Assembly: GCF_000526995.1 (NCBI RefSeq)
Contig: NZ_AZUI01000001.1
Coordinates: 496,001-560,000 of the forward strand
DNA: 64,000 nt
DNA from: Lacrimispora indolis DSM 755
GTDB taxonomy: Bacteria; Bacillota; Clostridia; Lachnospirales; Lachnospiraceae
Direction of reading: 5' to 3'
Shown here: piece after piece, positions 1 through 8,070 of the stretch
How positions within the stretch are numbered: the first letter of the stretch is position 1
Layout of the letters: every line of letters begins with the position of its first letter
The notes under the pieces: generated by a model
The model's input: only the letters and a program-made list of their open reading frames with translations
The model's database searches: none
What the model was told of the DNA's origin: nothing
Made by a program: the position numbers and the translations under genes

Positions 1-1100
1 ACCAGCATCTGAGGCACAAAACCAAGAACAGCGCCGACACCGGCCACGATTCCGTCAAGAATCAGCCCCTGGAGCCAGTCTGCACAGCCAACAGCAGTTA
101 AGATTCCTTCTACCACTACAGGTACGCCGGGAATGTCTAAGCCAAAGAAGGAAAAGCCTTCGCCGAATACTCCGTCATTGGCCCAGTCTGTTGCCCAGGT
201 ACCAATGGTTGTAACAGAAACATAGTACACGATGTACATAACTACCGCAAAGATAGGCAGAGCAAGAAAACGGTTTGTAACAATCCGGTCGATCTTGTCA
301 GATACCGTCAGCTTTTCTGTTTTATTGCGGGTAAAGCATTCATGAATAATGGAGGAAATATATACGTAACGCTCGTTGGTGATGATGCTTTCCGTATCGT
401 CATCCATTTCCTTCTCGATCCGGCTGATCTCTTCCGATACATCCGGCACATGCTTCATCTGGGTCTGGATCTTATTATCCTTTTCCAGAAGCTTGATGGC
501 AAAGAAGCGCTTCTGCTCTTCCGGGATCTCATTTCCCAGTTTATCTTCAATGGAATCCAGAACAGATTCCACTTCCTGTGCGAATTTATGGACTGGAACC
601 GCTTTGCTTTTCTGATTCGCCAAAGCTACGGCCTTTTTTGCCGCCTCCTGGATTCCGGTTCCCTTTAATGCGGAAATTTCCACCACTTCACAGCCCAGCT
701 TCTGGCTCAACTTCTGGATATGTATCTTGTCTCCGTTTTTCTCAACAATATCCATCATGTTGACTGCCATGATCACAGGAATACCCAATTCCATAAGCTG
801 AGTGGACAAATATAAGTTACGCTCAATGTTGGTTCCATCCACGATGTTCAAAATCGCATCCGGACGCTCTGTGATCAGATAATTTCTGGCCACCACTTCT
901 TCCAGGGTATAGGGAGAAAGGGAATAAATGCCGGGAAGGTCCATGATGATCACATCCTTATGGCCTTTCAGCTTTCCTTCTTTCTTCTCTACCGTTACGC
1001 CCGGCCAGTTCCCCACAAACTGATTGGAGCCGGTTAGCGCGTTAAACAGCGTTGTCTTTCCGCAGTTCGGATTACCTGCTAATGCAATCTTAATTGACAT
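1..1100 (-). CDS. feoB: Ferrous iron transporter FeoB (3' part missing)
   Basis: N-terminal 366 residues of FeoB, the GTPase-gated Fe(II) permease of the cytoplasmic membrane; the gene runs off the left edge. The G1 motif GNPNCGKT lies at about residues 9-16, G3 as DLPG near 54 and G4 as NMMD near 115. The helical regulatory part follows, and the first membrane segments start near residue 290. The start is an ATG with AGAGG 6 nt upstream. It is the last gene of a feoA-feoA-feoB operon, 69 nt behind the second feoA. The C-terminal gate region cannot be judged here. Confidence 0.97.
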   Translation of the reverse strand, partial: MSIKIALAGNPNCGKTTLFNALTGSNQFVGNWPGVTVEKKEGKLKGHKDVIIMDLPGIYSLSPYTLEEVVARNYLITERPDAILNIVDGTNIERNLYLSTQLMELGIPVIMAVNMMDIVEKNGDKIHIQKLSQKLGCEVVEISALKGTGIQEAAKKAVALANQKSKAVPVHKFAQEVESVLDSIEDKLGNEIPEEQKRFFAIKLLEKDNKIQTQMKHVPDVSEEISRIEKEMDDDTESIITNERYVYISSIIHECFTRNKTEKLTVSDKIDRIVTNRFLALPIFAVVMYIVYYVSVTTIGTWATDWANDGVFGEGFSFFGLDIPGVPVVVEGILTAVGCADWLQGLILDGIVAGVGAVLGFVPQML

Positions 1101-1169
1101 ACTCTACCTCTTTCTGCCTGTCAGCACCTAAATTATCCGGTATTAGTCATACCTAACTCATTTGCAAAA

Positions 1170-1388
1170 TTACTCCACAAGAATCATTTCCGCATCCGCT
1201 TTCCGCAGGGATAACTCATATCCTCTTACGGTCACTTCAACCGGATCACCAAGGGGAGCTACCTTTCTCACAAAAACATCTACTCCTTTTGTGATTCCCA
1301 TGTCCATGATCCGTCTCTTGACCGGGCCTTCCCCGCTAAGCTTTGTTACCTTAACTGTTTTTCCGCATGGAACTTCCTTTAATGTCAT
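1170..1388 (-). CDS. feoA: FeoA-type SH3-like iron transport accessory protein (second copy)
   Basis: A 72-residue FeoA-domain protein, the usual length for the family. FeoA is a small cytoplasmic SH3-like protein thought to act on FeoB. Family hallmarks visible are the GxxVKRRIMDMG segment near residues 20-31 and a C-terminal strand ending in LRKADAEMILVE. It lies between the first feoA (17 nt away) and feoB. Two separate FeoA proteins ahead of FeoB are common in Clostridia; whether they differ in role cannot be read from the sequence. Confidence 0.93.
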   Translation of the reverse strand: MTLKEVPCGKTVKVTKLSGEGPVKRRIMDMGITKGVDVFVRKVAPLGDPVEVTVRGYELSLRKADAEMILVE

Positions 1389-1405
1389 TGTCTTTTTCTC
1401 CTTCT

Positions 1406-1621
1406 CTATTCCACCAGGATCTTATTGGCCATATCCTTTCCAATCGCCACTCTGGAATCCTTTACATTTACGATCATATTTCCGCCCATTTCAGAAACAA
1501 CAGTTACGACTCCTCCGGACACAAAGCCCAGATTCTCCAAAAAACGTCTTGTTTCTTCCTTGCCGCCCACCTTACGGATTACGTTGGGTTCCCCTGTTTT
1601 CACCATTGTCAAAGGCATCAT
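1406..1621 (-). CDS. feoA: FeoA-type iron transport accessory protein (first copy)
   Basis: A 71-residue FeoA-domain protein, first gene of the feo operon. It contains the typical RRFLENLGFVSG turn near residues 25-36 and ends in a strand with VAIGKDMANKILVE. It differs clearly from the second copy, so this is not a recent duplication. The start may be the second of two adjacent ATG codons (1618). A purine-rich AGAAGATG stretch serves as a weak ribosome binding site, and a hairpin-rich repeat occupies the leader just upstream. Confidence 0.92.
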   Translation of the reverse strand: MMPLTMVKTGEPNVIRKVGGKEETRRFLENLGFVSGGVVTVVSEMGGNMIVNVKDSRVAIGKDMANKILVE

Positions 1622-1631
1622 CCATCATCTT

Positions 1632-1714
1632 CTTTCTTTTTATTGTTCATGCTTTTCAGGCAGGGCTCCCGCTTTACCGGGAGTAAAGGGATACCTGTAA
1701 GGCATTCTTTCATT
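1632..1714. repeat. Interspersed hairpin repeat, copy 1 (feo leader)
   Basis: Divergent copy of a repeat family also found near 7.9, 48.5, 50.8 and 55.1 kb. It keeps the GCTTTT loop module, a hairpin of CTCCCG-CTTTAC-CGGGAG at 1665-1682, and the trailer TAAAGGGATACC followed by an imperfect GTAAGGCATTCTTTC. It sits between the feo promoter and the first feoA start, so it would be transcribed in the feo leader. Confidence 0.6.
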
Positions 1715-1719
1715 TTATT

Positions 1720-1738
1720 AATGAGAATCATTCCCATT
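1720..1738 (-). promoter_or_regulatory. Fur-box-like operator of the feo operon
   Basis: AATGAGAATCATTCCCATT is a 9-1-9 inverted repeat with one mismatch and matches the classical Fur box closely. It lies just downstream of the predicted -10 of the feo promoter, over the expected transcription start, which suits iron-dependent repression. Confidence 0.75.
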
Positions 1739-1746
1739 ACTCAAAA

Positions 1747-1778
1747 GTTAGTATACACTAACCTACGTCTGTTGTCAA
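1747..1778 (-). promoter_or_regulatory. feo promoter with palindrome over the -10 box
   Basis: Reading the minus strand: TTGACA (1778-1773), a 17-nt spacer, then TATACT (1755-1750). The -10 box is embedded in the palindrome GTTAGTATACACTAAC (1747-1762; 6-bp arms), which resembles DtxR/MntR-type sites. Together with the Fur box downstream this gives two adjacent candidate metal-regulator sites. Confidence 0.75.
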
Positions 1779-1810
1779 GTTTTTTATTAAATCTTTCTGT
1801 CGATATTATA

Positions 1811-1864
1811 AAAAAAACAAAAAACCATGACATACCGGAAACCCTCCGGGCATATCATGGTTTT
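1811..1864 (-). terminator. Terminator of the M13 peptidase gene
   Basis: Long hairpin with outer arms AAAACCATGA / TCATGGTTTT and an inner CCGG-containing stem, followed on the minus strand by a T-rich tract (complement of 1811-1820). It starts 12 nt after the M13 stop codon and separates that gene from the feo promoter. Confidence 0.8.
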
Positions 1865-1875
1865 CTCTTATGGCT

Positions 1876-3915
1876 TTACCAGATTTTCACGCGTTTTTTG
1901 GGGGCCACATACATGGCGTCTCCCTCCTTAATTTCCGGATAAGCCTTATAAAAAGCGTCGGTGGCGCCAAGAACTGCATTGACCCTGACCCTGGCCGGAG
2001 AATGAACATCCGTGTTCAGCCTTTTGATCATGGTTTCAGGAGTATACTTGGCCGCCCATATTGTCGCATATTGACGAAAGGCCAGCCGCAAACTTTCCGC
2101 ATCATCCCCTAAAATAGAAGTGATGCAGGCCATGGAACCCAGATCTGCAATATTCTCATTTAAAGTCTGGGCTCCGTTAACCATACGGCCCTTATACCCC
2201 TCCTGTCCGTCATAGTATGCCACCACGCCATCCGCTAATGCTTTAAATTTGGCCCTGTCTTCACTGGTCCACCATACATGGTAATTTCCTGTTTCGTCAT
2301 AAAGAGAACCAGAGGAATCAAAGGCATGGCTGACTTCATGGGCAATGACAGATCCGATCCCGCCCAGATTGGAGGCATATTCTGCGGAAGGGTCATAAAA
2401 GGGAGCCTGCAAAATGGCGGCCGGAAATACGATCTCATTGCCGGTGGGGTTATAATAGGCATTGACCGTCTGAGGCGTCATCCCCCATTCCGCTTTGTCC
2501 ACAGGCTGGCGGACCTTTTCCCGGCTTACATCGGTTTTTGCCTTTACAAGGGACAGAATATTGTCAATTAAGTTTCCCCCTTTTTCAGCGGGTATGACGG
2601 AAGCCTTCCCATAATCATCGGGCCACTTGTCCGGATATCCGATCTTAAGGGCCATGTTGTCCAGCTTTTTGACGGCAGCCGCCTTTGTTTCATCTCCCAT
2701 CCAGTCAAGGGTCATGATCTGATTTTTGTAAGCCTCAAGGATTTTTCGTGCCATTTCTTCAATGGCCGCCTTATCATCCTGGGAAAAACTTTTTTCCACA
2801 TAAAGCTTTCCAAATTCAAAGCCAAGCATGTTCTGGGTCATTTCACCGGCTATTTTCTCGTCGGTCTTTCTCTCCTTAACGCCGCTTTGTACATTATTCC
2901 AATCCAGATAGTTATTCCTGATCTCAGGAGTGAGGTAAGGCGCGAAATCATTGATCAGGCAGAATACGGAATAATTCTTTAAAAGAGAAAGGTGCTCCTC
3001 TGTCAGATATTGGCCGATCTTTTTCATCTGCTCCTTCTGGGTCACCACAAAGGAATCCACATCCCCCAGCCCGGCTGACGTAAGAAAGGAATCCACTGTA
3101 CCTTGGGAAAACAAAGGCTTTAGCGCTGCCACGGAATAAGGATTGTATATGATATCAGGGTCATTTTGCTGGCTTAAAGAAAGGGCGCTTTCAGCCAGGT
3201 CCTTCTGGAAAGCCAGAATTTCAGCAGCCGCTTTTTGTGCCTCCTCACGGCTCTGCCCCGTATACTCCAGGGTCCTTCCTATATATTCTTTGTACTGGTC
3301 CATGAGCTTTTCCTGTGTCTGGTCCTCCAGGGTTTCCTTCCCAGGCCCTAAATCGGCCCCATCCACATACAGGGCGTACCGGCTGGAATCACTCATATCC
3401 TCCATCCACTGCACCGTGATAATGCTGCCCACCCCCAGATCTCTATAGGCGTTTCCAACACTTTTTAAATAATCATTGATGCCGGAAGCATTCCTTATCT
3501 CATCCATATAAGGCTTAAGCTGTCCAAAACCGGCCGTTCTCCGGCCTTCCATATCCATGGCTGTTAAATATAAGTCTGCGATCTTTTGTTCCAGGGAACC
3601 AGGCTCCGACGCTTTCCGGTCCTTCACCGCCTCATTAAGCACCTCGCTTAAAACCTCGTAGGCATCCTTGTCCAGCTGATAAAAATAGCTCCAGCTGCTG
3701 GAATCCTTTGGTATCTCCGCCTGGTCCAGAAGATGCTGGTTCACATACTCATAGTAATCATCTTCCAGCCTCACCCCGCCTGACGCTTCCCCCGTAACAT
3801 TGGCAGGCTGGGCTGCCGTCTGTTCCGGCTGTGTCTCCATTTTTTTCCCGCACCCTGATATGAGAAAAGACAGCACTGCAATGGCCGCCAGACAGAAATT
3901 GATCCTGTTTTTCAT
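1876..3915 (-). CDS. M13-family (neprilysin-like) zinc metallopeptidase lipoprotein
   Basis: A 679-residue M13 peptidase, close to the usual ~650-700. A lipoprotein signal ends in the lipobox LISGC with Cys22, so the enzyme should be anchored outside the cell. The N-terminal PF05649-type helical domain is followed by the catalytic domain with HEVSH near residue 525 and ENIAD near 585, supplying the two zinc histidines, the catalytic Glu and the third ligand. The C-terminus ends in KIW, as M13 enzymes typically end in a conserved Trp. It lies 37 nt beyond the rpsA terminator with no clear promoter between them. The substrate is probably small extracellular peptides; the exact role is unknown. 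Confidence 0.93.
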   Translation of the reverse strand: MKNRINFCLAAIAVLSFLISGCGKKMETQPEQTAAQPANVTGEASGGVRLEDDYYEYVNQHLLDQAEIPKDSSSWSYFYQLDKDAYEVLSEVLNEAVKDRKASEPGSLEQKIADLYLTAMDMEGRRTAGFGQLKPYMDEIRNASGINDYLKSVGNAYRDLGVGSIITVQWMEDMSDSSRYALYVDGADLGPGKETLEDQTQEKLMDQYKEYIGRTLEYTGQSREEAQKAAAEILAFQKDLAESALSLSQQNDPDIIYNPYSVAALKPLFSQGTVDSFLTSAGLGDVDSFVVTQKEQMKKIGQYLTEEHLSLLKNYSVFCLINDFAPYLTPEIRNNYLDWNNVQSGVKERKTDEKIAGEMTQNMLGFEFGKLYVEKSFSQDDKAAIEEMARKILEAYKNQIMTLDWMGDETKAAAVKKLDNMALKIGYPDKWPDDYGKASVIPAEKGGNLIDNILSLVKAKTDVSREKVRQPVDKAEWGMTPQTVNAYYNPTGNEIVFPAAILQAPFYDPSAEYASNLGGIGSVIAHEVSHAFDSSGSLYDETGNYHVWWTSEDRAKFKALADGVVAYYDGQEGYKGRMVNGAQTLNENIADLGSMACITSILGDDAESLRLAFRQYATIWAAKYTPETMIKRLNTDVHSPARVRVNAVLGATDAFYKAYPEIKEGDAMYVAPKKRVKIW

Positions 3916-3952
3916 ATTGTTCCTCTTTTCTTTCTACAGGTTTTCCAACATC

Positions 3953-3982
3953 ATAAAAAGGAAGTGGATCTCTCCACTTCCT
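3953..3982 (-). terminator. Terminator of the rpsA operon
   Basis: Perfect hairpin GGAAGTGGA (3960-3968) / TCCACTTCC (3973-3981), followed on the minus strand by TTTTTAT. It is placed about 30 nt after the rpsA stop. Confidence 0.85.
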
Positions 3983-4010
3983 CATTTGTTTTATCTATTA
4001 TCTATTATGC

Positions 4011-5111
4011 TTAAACTTCGTCAGAATATACCGGGCCATCCTCTGTTGAGGCATCATCCTGTGACTGAAGAGCCTTGATGCTTAAGCTGATCTTCTTATC
4101 GCCTTCGTTGAAATCAACGACTCTGGCTTCGATCTCCTGACCGATTGCAAGAACATCTGCCGGCTTATCAACATGCTCCTTAGAAATCTGGGATACGTGA
4201 AGCAGTGCGTCAACGCCTGGTTCCAGCTCAACAAATGCGCCGAAATCCGTCATACGTGCAACTCTTCCGCTTACTACGTTGCCTACTGCATATTTTGATG
4301 AAGCATCCTTCCACGGATTTGTCTCCGGGAATTTTAAGCTAAGGGCGATCTTATCGCCGTTAATATCCTTAACAAGAACTTTAATTTTCTCTCCGGCCTT
4401 GAAAGCTTTCTTCGGGCTTTCTACTCTGCCCCAGCTCATCTCGGAAATATGAAGCAGGCCATCGGCGCCGCCAAGGTCAATGAATGCGCCAAAATCGGTT
4501 ACATTCTTAATGGTACCTTCTACGACATCACCCGTATGGATTCTTTCAAATAATTCCTTCTGCAGCTCAGCTCTCTTAGCAACCATGATCTGCTTTCTGT
4601 CGCCGATGATTCTTCTTCTCTTCGGGTTGAATTCGGTAATGATGAATTCAATCTCCTTATCTGCATATCTGGATAAATCCTTCTCATAAGTATCAGAAAC
4701 CAGACTTGCAGGAATGAAGACTCTTGCACCCTCTACAACCACACTTAAACCACCGTCAAGTACCTGCGCAACTTTTGCAGTAAGTACCTCGTGGTTTTCA
4801 AATGCTTCTTCCAATCTCTTATTGCCTCTGTCTGCTGCCAATCTCTTGTAAGACAGGGCTACCTGACCTTCGCCATCGTTTACCTTGATGACTTTGGCTT
4901 CCATCTCTTCTCCAACCTGTACAACAGTTGTAAGATCTAAATTCTGGTTATCCGTGTACTCACTACGCGGAATGATGCCGTCAGACTTGTAACCTATATT
5001 CAAGACGATTTCATCTTCTTTTACGTCGATGACTTTACCAGTGACGATCTCTCCTGTACGTATAGTTTTCAATGATTCTTCTAACATTTGTTCAAAACTT
5101 AACTCTGACAT
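4011..5111 (-). CDS. rpsA: Ribosomal protein S1-like RNA-binding protein (four S1 domains)
   Basis: A 366-residue protein with four S1 OB-fold domains at about residues 13-85, 100-165, 185-255 and 270-340. The third and fourth carry the clear RNA-binding signature [15 protein letters not shown] / [16 protein letters not shown]. This short S1 is typical of Clostridia, compared with six domains in E. coli, and may act in translation initiation or RNA binding rather than as a classical S1. The start ATG lies inside the end of ispH (20-nt overlap), a conserved arrangement in this group that implies coupled translation. A strong terminator follows. Confidence 0.93.
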   Translation of the reverse strand: MSELSFEQMLEESLKTIRTGEIVTGKVIDVKEDEIVLNIGYKSDGIIPRSEYTDNQNLDLTTVVQVGEEMEAKVIKVNDGEGQVALSYKRLAADRGNKRLEEAFENHEVLTAKVAQVLDGGLSVVVEGARVFIPASLVSDTYEKDLSRYADKEIEFIITEFNPKRRRIIGDRKQIMVAKRAELQKELFERIHTGDVVEGTIKNVTDFGAFIDLGGADGLLHISEMSWGRVESPKKAFKAGEKIKVLVKDINGDKIALSLKFPETNPWKDASSKYAVGNVVSGRVARMTDFGAFVELEPGVDALLHVSQISKEHVDKPADVLAIGQEIEARVVDFNEGDKKISLSIKALQSQDDASTEDGPVYSDEV

Positions 5112-5943
5112 TAGTATGAACCTCCTCGATAATATAATTCGGGGTTGAAGCCCCGGCTGTAATACCTACGCTGCGCACAGAATTTCCACAATCAGGATCT
5201 AAATCACCTAGTGTCTGGATATAGTAAGTATTCTTACACTCCCTTCGGCATATATCGTACAGCTTCTGGGTATTAGAACTGCTTTTTCCGCCAATGACAA
5301 TCATGGCATCCACTTCTGAAGCTATCCGCTTTGCTTCCACCTGTCTTTCCTGTGTTGCATTGCAAATCGTATTTAAAACAAGTATATCATACCTCGTTTC
5401 CGAAATTTTTTCAACTAAATCTTGAAATTTATTGTAATTAAATGTCGTCTGTGATACAATACACAGCTTTTCTCCTTCCGATAAAGGCAGACTTTCCACT
5501 TGCTCGGGTGTTTCCACCACTAAAGTATTGTCATTTCCCCAGCCTTTAATACCTTCTACCTCGGGATGGGTTTCATTGCCGATGATAACAAGCCGTCTTC
5601 CCTCCTGATTCTGCTCCTGGGCGATCCTGTGGATCTTTCTCACATAGGGGCAGGTGGCATCCACGATCTCGACTCCGTTTCTTTCAAGGATCTCATAAAT
5701 CCGCTTTCCTACCCCATGGGACCTTATGACAACCACTGCATCCCTGACCTTTTCAAGCTCCTCCTCGGAATGGATGACCTTTACTCCCTTTTCCTCTAAA
5801 TCGCGGACCACCTCTTCATTATGAATGATGGGACCATACGTATAAATGGGCTTGTCATCCCTTTTTAACTGTTCATAAACCTGCTCCACAGCCCGCTTTA
5901 CTCCAAAGCAGAACCCGGCAGTTTTGGCAACGATCACTTCCAT
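5092..5943 (-). CDS. ispH: 4-hydroxy-3-methylbut-2-enyl diphosphate reductase IspH
   Basis: Last enzyme of the MEP isoprenoid pathway, reducing HMBPP to IPP and DMAPP with a [4Fe-4S] cluster. The 283 residues cover the whole family. The three cluster cysteines are Cys12 ([10 protein letters not shown]), Cys98 (DATCPYV) and Cys194 (NTICNATQ). The substrate-binding histidines fall at His41, His76 (RSHGVGK) and His126 (ETHPE). The start ATG has AAAGGAGG upstream. It is the third gene of a flavoprotein-cmk-ispH-rpsA operon and overlaps rpsA by 20 nt. Confidence 0.97.
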   Translation of the reverse strand: MEVIVAKTAGFCFGVKRAVEQVYEQLKRDDKPIYTYGPIIHNEEVVRDLEEKGVKVIHSEEELEKVRDAVVVIRSHGVGKRIYEILERNGVEIVDATCPYVRKIHRIAQEQNQEGRRLVIIGNETHPEVEGIKGWGNDNTLVVETPEQVESLPLSEGEKLCIVSQTTFNYNKFQDLVEKISETRYDILVLNTICNATQERQVEAKRIASEVDAMIVIGGKSSSNTQKLYDICRRECKNTYYIQTLGDLDPDCGNSVRSVGITAGASTPNYIIEEVHTNVRVKF

Positions 5944-5992
5944 AAGCTGCCTCCTTTCATTTTGCCTCCCAATGAATCAAGATGGAAAATCT

Positions 5993-6673
5993 CTATTCTT
6001 TCATCCTTTTTTCATGAAACAACTCCAGAATCCGGTCCACCACCTGGGGAACGGTCATATGGGAAGTATCCACAAGAACGGCATCCTCTGCCTGCTTTAA
6101 GGGAGAATTCTCCCGGTTCATATCCCGGTAATCCCGTTCTATAATATCCTTTTCAATTTCTTCTAAGCTGCATTCCTCTCCCTTTGCCGCAAGCTCCTGG
6201 TACCGCCTCTGGGCCCGGACCTGGCTGCTGGCCGTTAAGTATATTTTAAGATCCGCATGGGGAAGGACACAGGTTCCGATGTCCCGGCCATCCATAATGA
6301 CATTTTCCTTTAAAGCCAGATTCTTTTGAAGCTCTACCAGCTTTTCCCGGACCGGCATATAGACGGAAGCAGCAGAAGCCATGGCGCTTACCTCCGAACT
6401 GCGGATAAGTCCCGAAACGTTTTCCCCGTTTAAAATCACCTGCTGCACCCCGTTTTCGTAGGAAATGGTCACATCCACCTCTTTGGCTGACTGAGAAACA
6501 GCTGCCTCATCCCCTGCCGGTATCCCATTTCTTAAAAAATGCAGGGCCATGGCCCGGTACATGGCTCCAGTATCCACATAAACAAAGTTAAGCTTTTCTG
6601 CAGCAGATTTGGCAATGGTGCTCTTCCCCGCCCCTGCCGGTCCGTCCACAGCTATATTATAAACTCTTTTCAT
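5993..6673 (-). CDS. cmk: Cytidylate kinase
   Basis: A 226-residue (d)CMP kinase that phosphorylates CMP and dCMP with ATP in pyrimidine salvage and nucleotide recycling. The P-loop GPAGAGKST is at residues 11-19, GAMYRA at about 37 and DGRDIGT near 129, all typical of bacterial Cmk. The ATG overlaps the stop of the upstream flavoprotein by 4 nt (ATGA), which shows co-transcription and probable translational coupling. ispH follows after 49 nt. The cmk-ispH-rpsA order is widespread in Firmicutes. Confidence 0.96.
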   Translation of the reverse strand: MKRVYNIAVDGPAGAGKSTIAKSAAEKLNFVYVDTGAMYRAMALHFLRNGIPAGDEAAVSQSAKEVDVTISYENGVQQVILNGENVSGLIRSSEVSAMASAASVYMPVREKLVELQKNLALKENVIMDGRDIGTCVLPHADLKIYLTASSQVRAQRRYQELAAKGEECSLEEIEKDIIERDYRDMNRENSPLKQAEDAVLVDTSHMTVPQVVDRILELFHEKRMKE

Positions 6674-7926
6674 CCTTTGAATTTCTCCTCTCCGGCAGCA
6701 CTACCGGCCGCCCATCCCGTAGACCAGGCGATCTGTAAATTAAAGCCTCCGGTCACCGCATCAAGATCCAGCACTTCCCCTGCAAAATAAAGACCGGAAA
6801 GAAGCCTGGATTCCAGGGTGGAGGGGTTTACCTCCTTTACAGAAACGCCTCCCTGGGTGATGATGGCCTCATTGTAGCCCCGAAGTCCTGTAAGCGTTAA
6901 GAGAAAGCCTTTGGTCGCCCGGACCAGTCTCTGGCGTTCCTCCCTTGTGATCTCATTGACTCTTTTTTCTGGTGAGATCCCGCTCACATCCACCATGACC
7001 GGAACCAGCTTGGAAGGGTATAAATGATCCAGGGAATTTTTAAACTGTTTGTTGGCAGCCTCTTCAAAGTCCCGCAGGATCCTGGCGTCAAGCTGTTCTT
7101 CGGTAAGAGCCGGTTTTAAATCAATGGAAAGGGTCAGCGGCCCTTTCTTTAACTCCTTTACCGCATAACTGCTGGCGCTTAAAAGAACCGGGCCGCTGAC
7201 CCCGTAATGGGTGAACAGCATTTCCCCGAACTCCTTATAAACCACCTTTTTCCCCTTTAATACAGTTGCCTCCACATTGCGCAGAGACAGTCCCTGCAGT
7301 TCCTTTACCATGGGTTCCTCTACCACAAAGGGAACTAAGGCAGGGGAAAGAGAGGTGACCGGGTGGCCTGCTTCCTTTGCCATCTCATAGCCGTCTCCAG
7401 TGGAACCGGTGGCCTGATAAGACAGGCCGCCGCAGGCTACGATCACTGCATCCCCGTACACCTTTGTCTTTTTCCCGTTATCCTTTAAAACCAGTCCTGA
7501 AAGGACTCCATTCTCTATCAAAAGAGTTTCCGCCTGTTTGCGGTAATGAATGGAAACTCCAAGGTCCAAAAGCCTTTTTGTAAGAGCCTTTATTACATCC
7601 GAAGACTTGTCCGAGGCCGGAAACACCCGGTTGCCCCGCTCTGTCTTTAAAGGACAGCCAAGTCCTTCCAATAGGTCCATCATATCAAAATTGGTAAAGC
7701 CGTAAAAGCTGCTGTAAAGGAATTTGGCATTGGTCACTACGTTGCCGAACAGCTCTTCTGTGTCACAGGCATTGGTCACATTACAGCGTCCCTTGCCGGT
7801 GATATAGACTTTTTTTCCAAGTTTTTCATTTTTCTCAAAAATGTGGACGGTACTGCCCTTCATGGCTGCCGCTATCCCAGCCAGCATCCCTGCAGCGCCA
7901 CCGCCCACGATCAAAACCGTACTCAT
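6670..7926 (-). CDS. HI0933/BaiN-family FAD/NAD(P)-dependent flavoprotein
   Basis: A 418-residue flavoprotein of the HI0933-like family. It opens with a Rossmann motif VGGGAAGMLAG at residues 7-17 and has GKGRCNVTN near 44-52. The C-terminal FAD site reads LYFAGEVLDLDAVTGGFNLQ, close to the end. Some members are annotated BaiN (bile acid 7alpha-dehydroxylation), but sequence alone does not justify a bile acid role; in Clostridia this gene usually precedes cmk, as here. The ribosome binding site AGAGG falls inside the neighbouring repeat unit at 7930-7980. Confidence 0.88.
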   Translation of the reverse strand: MSTVLIVGGGAAGMLAGIAAAMKGSTVHIFEKNEKLGKKVYITGKGRCNVTNACDTEELFGNVVTNAKFLYSSFYGFTNFDMMDLLEGLGCPLKTERGNRVFPASDKSSDVIKALTKRLLDLGVSIHYRKQAETLLIENGVLSGLVLKDNGKKTKVYGDAVIVACGGLSYQATGSTGDGYEMAKEAGHPVTSLSPALVPFVVEEPMVKELQGLSLRNVEATVLKGKKVVYKEFGEMLFTHYGVSGPVLLSASSYAVKELKKGPLTLSIDLKPALTEEQLDARILRDFEEAANKQFKNSLDHLYPSKLVPVMVDVSGISPEKRVNEITREERQRLVRATKGFLLTLTGLRGYNEAIITQGGVSVKEVNPSTLESRLLSGLYFAGEVLDLDAVTGGFNLQIAWSTGWAAGSAAGEEKFKG

Positions 7927-7929
7927 CCC

Positions 7930-8036
7930 GTTTCCTCTTTTCTGCCCGCTTTTCAGGGCATAATGGTATCCCTGAAAGGGGTTTCCTCTTTTCTGCCCGC
8001 TTTTTAGGGCATAATAGCATTCCTGTGGGCGTTTTC
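7930..8036. repeat. Interspersed hairpin repeat, copy 2 (tandem pair)
   Basis: Two direct units of about 51 and 50 nt (7930-7980, 7981-8030) that differ at only a few positions. Each starts GTTTCCTCTTTTC and holds a hairpin TGCCC-GCTTTT(C/T)A-GGGCA, followed by a GTATCCCTG-type trailer. A partial third start, GTTTTC, follows. It lies between the candidate promoter at 8038-8066 and the flavoprotein start and carries that gene's ribosome binding site. Confidence 0.75.
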
Positions 8037-8037
8037 T

Positions 8038-8066
8038 ACTTTACACGAAAAAGAGTGAAAAAACAA
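8038..8066 (-). promoter_or_regulatory. Candidate promoter of the flavoprotein-cmk-ispH-rpsA operon
   Basis: On the minus strand TTGTTT (8066-8061), a 17-nt spacer and TAAAGT (8043-8038). Both boxes are moderate matches. It lies directly after the phosphotransferase stop and ahead of the repeat pair. Confidence 0.45.
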
Positions 8067-8070
8067 GCGG

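Noticed and set aside
6670..7926. Bile acid 7alpha-dehydroxylation (BaiN) function
   Set aside because: Family name alone; no other bai genes are present and the gene sits in a cmk-ispH-rpsA operon.
7930..8036. CRISPR-like array
   Set aside because: Only two adjacent units without spacers; the same motifs are dispersed elsewhere, so it is a repeat family and not CRISPR.
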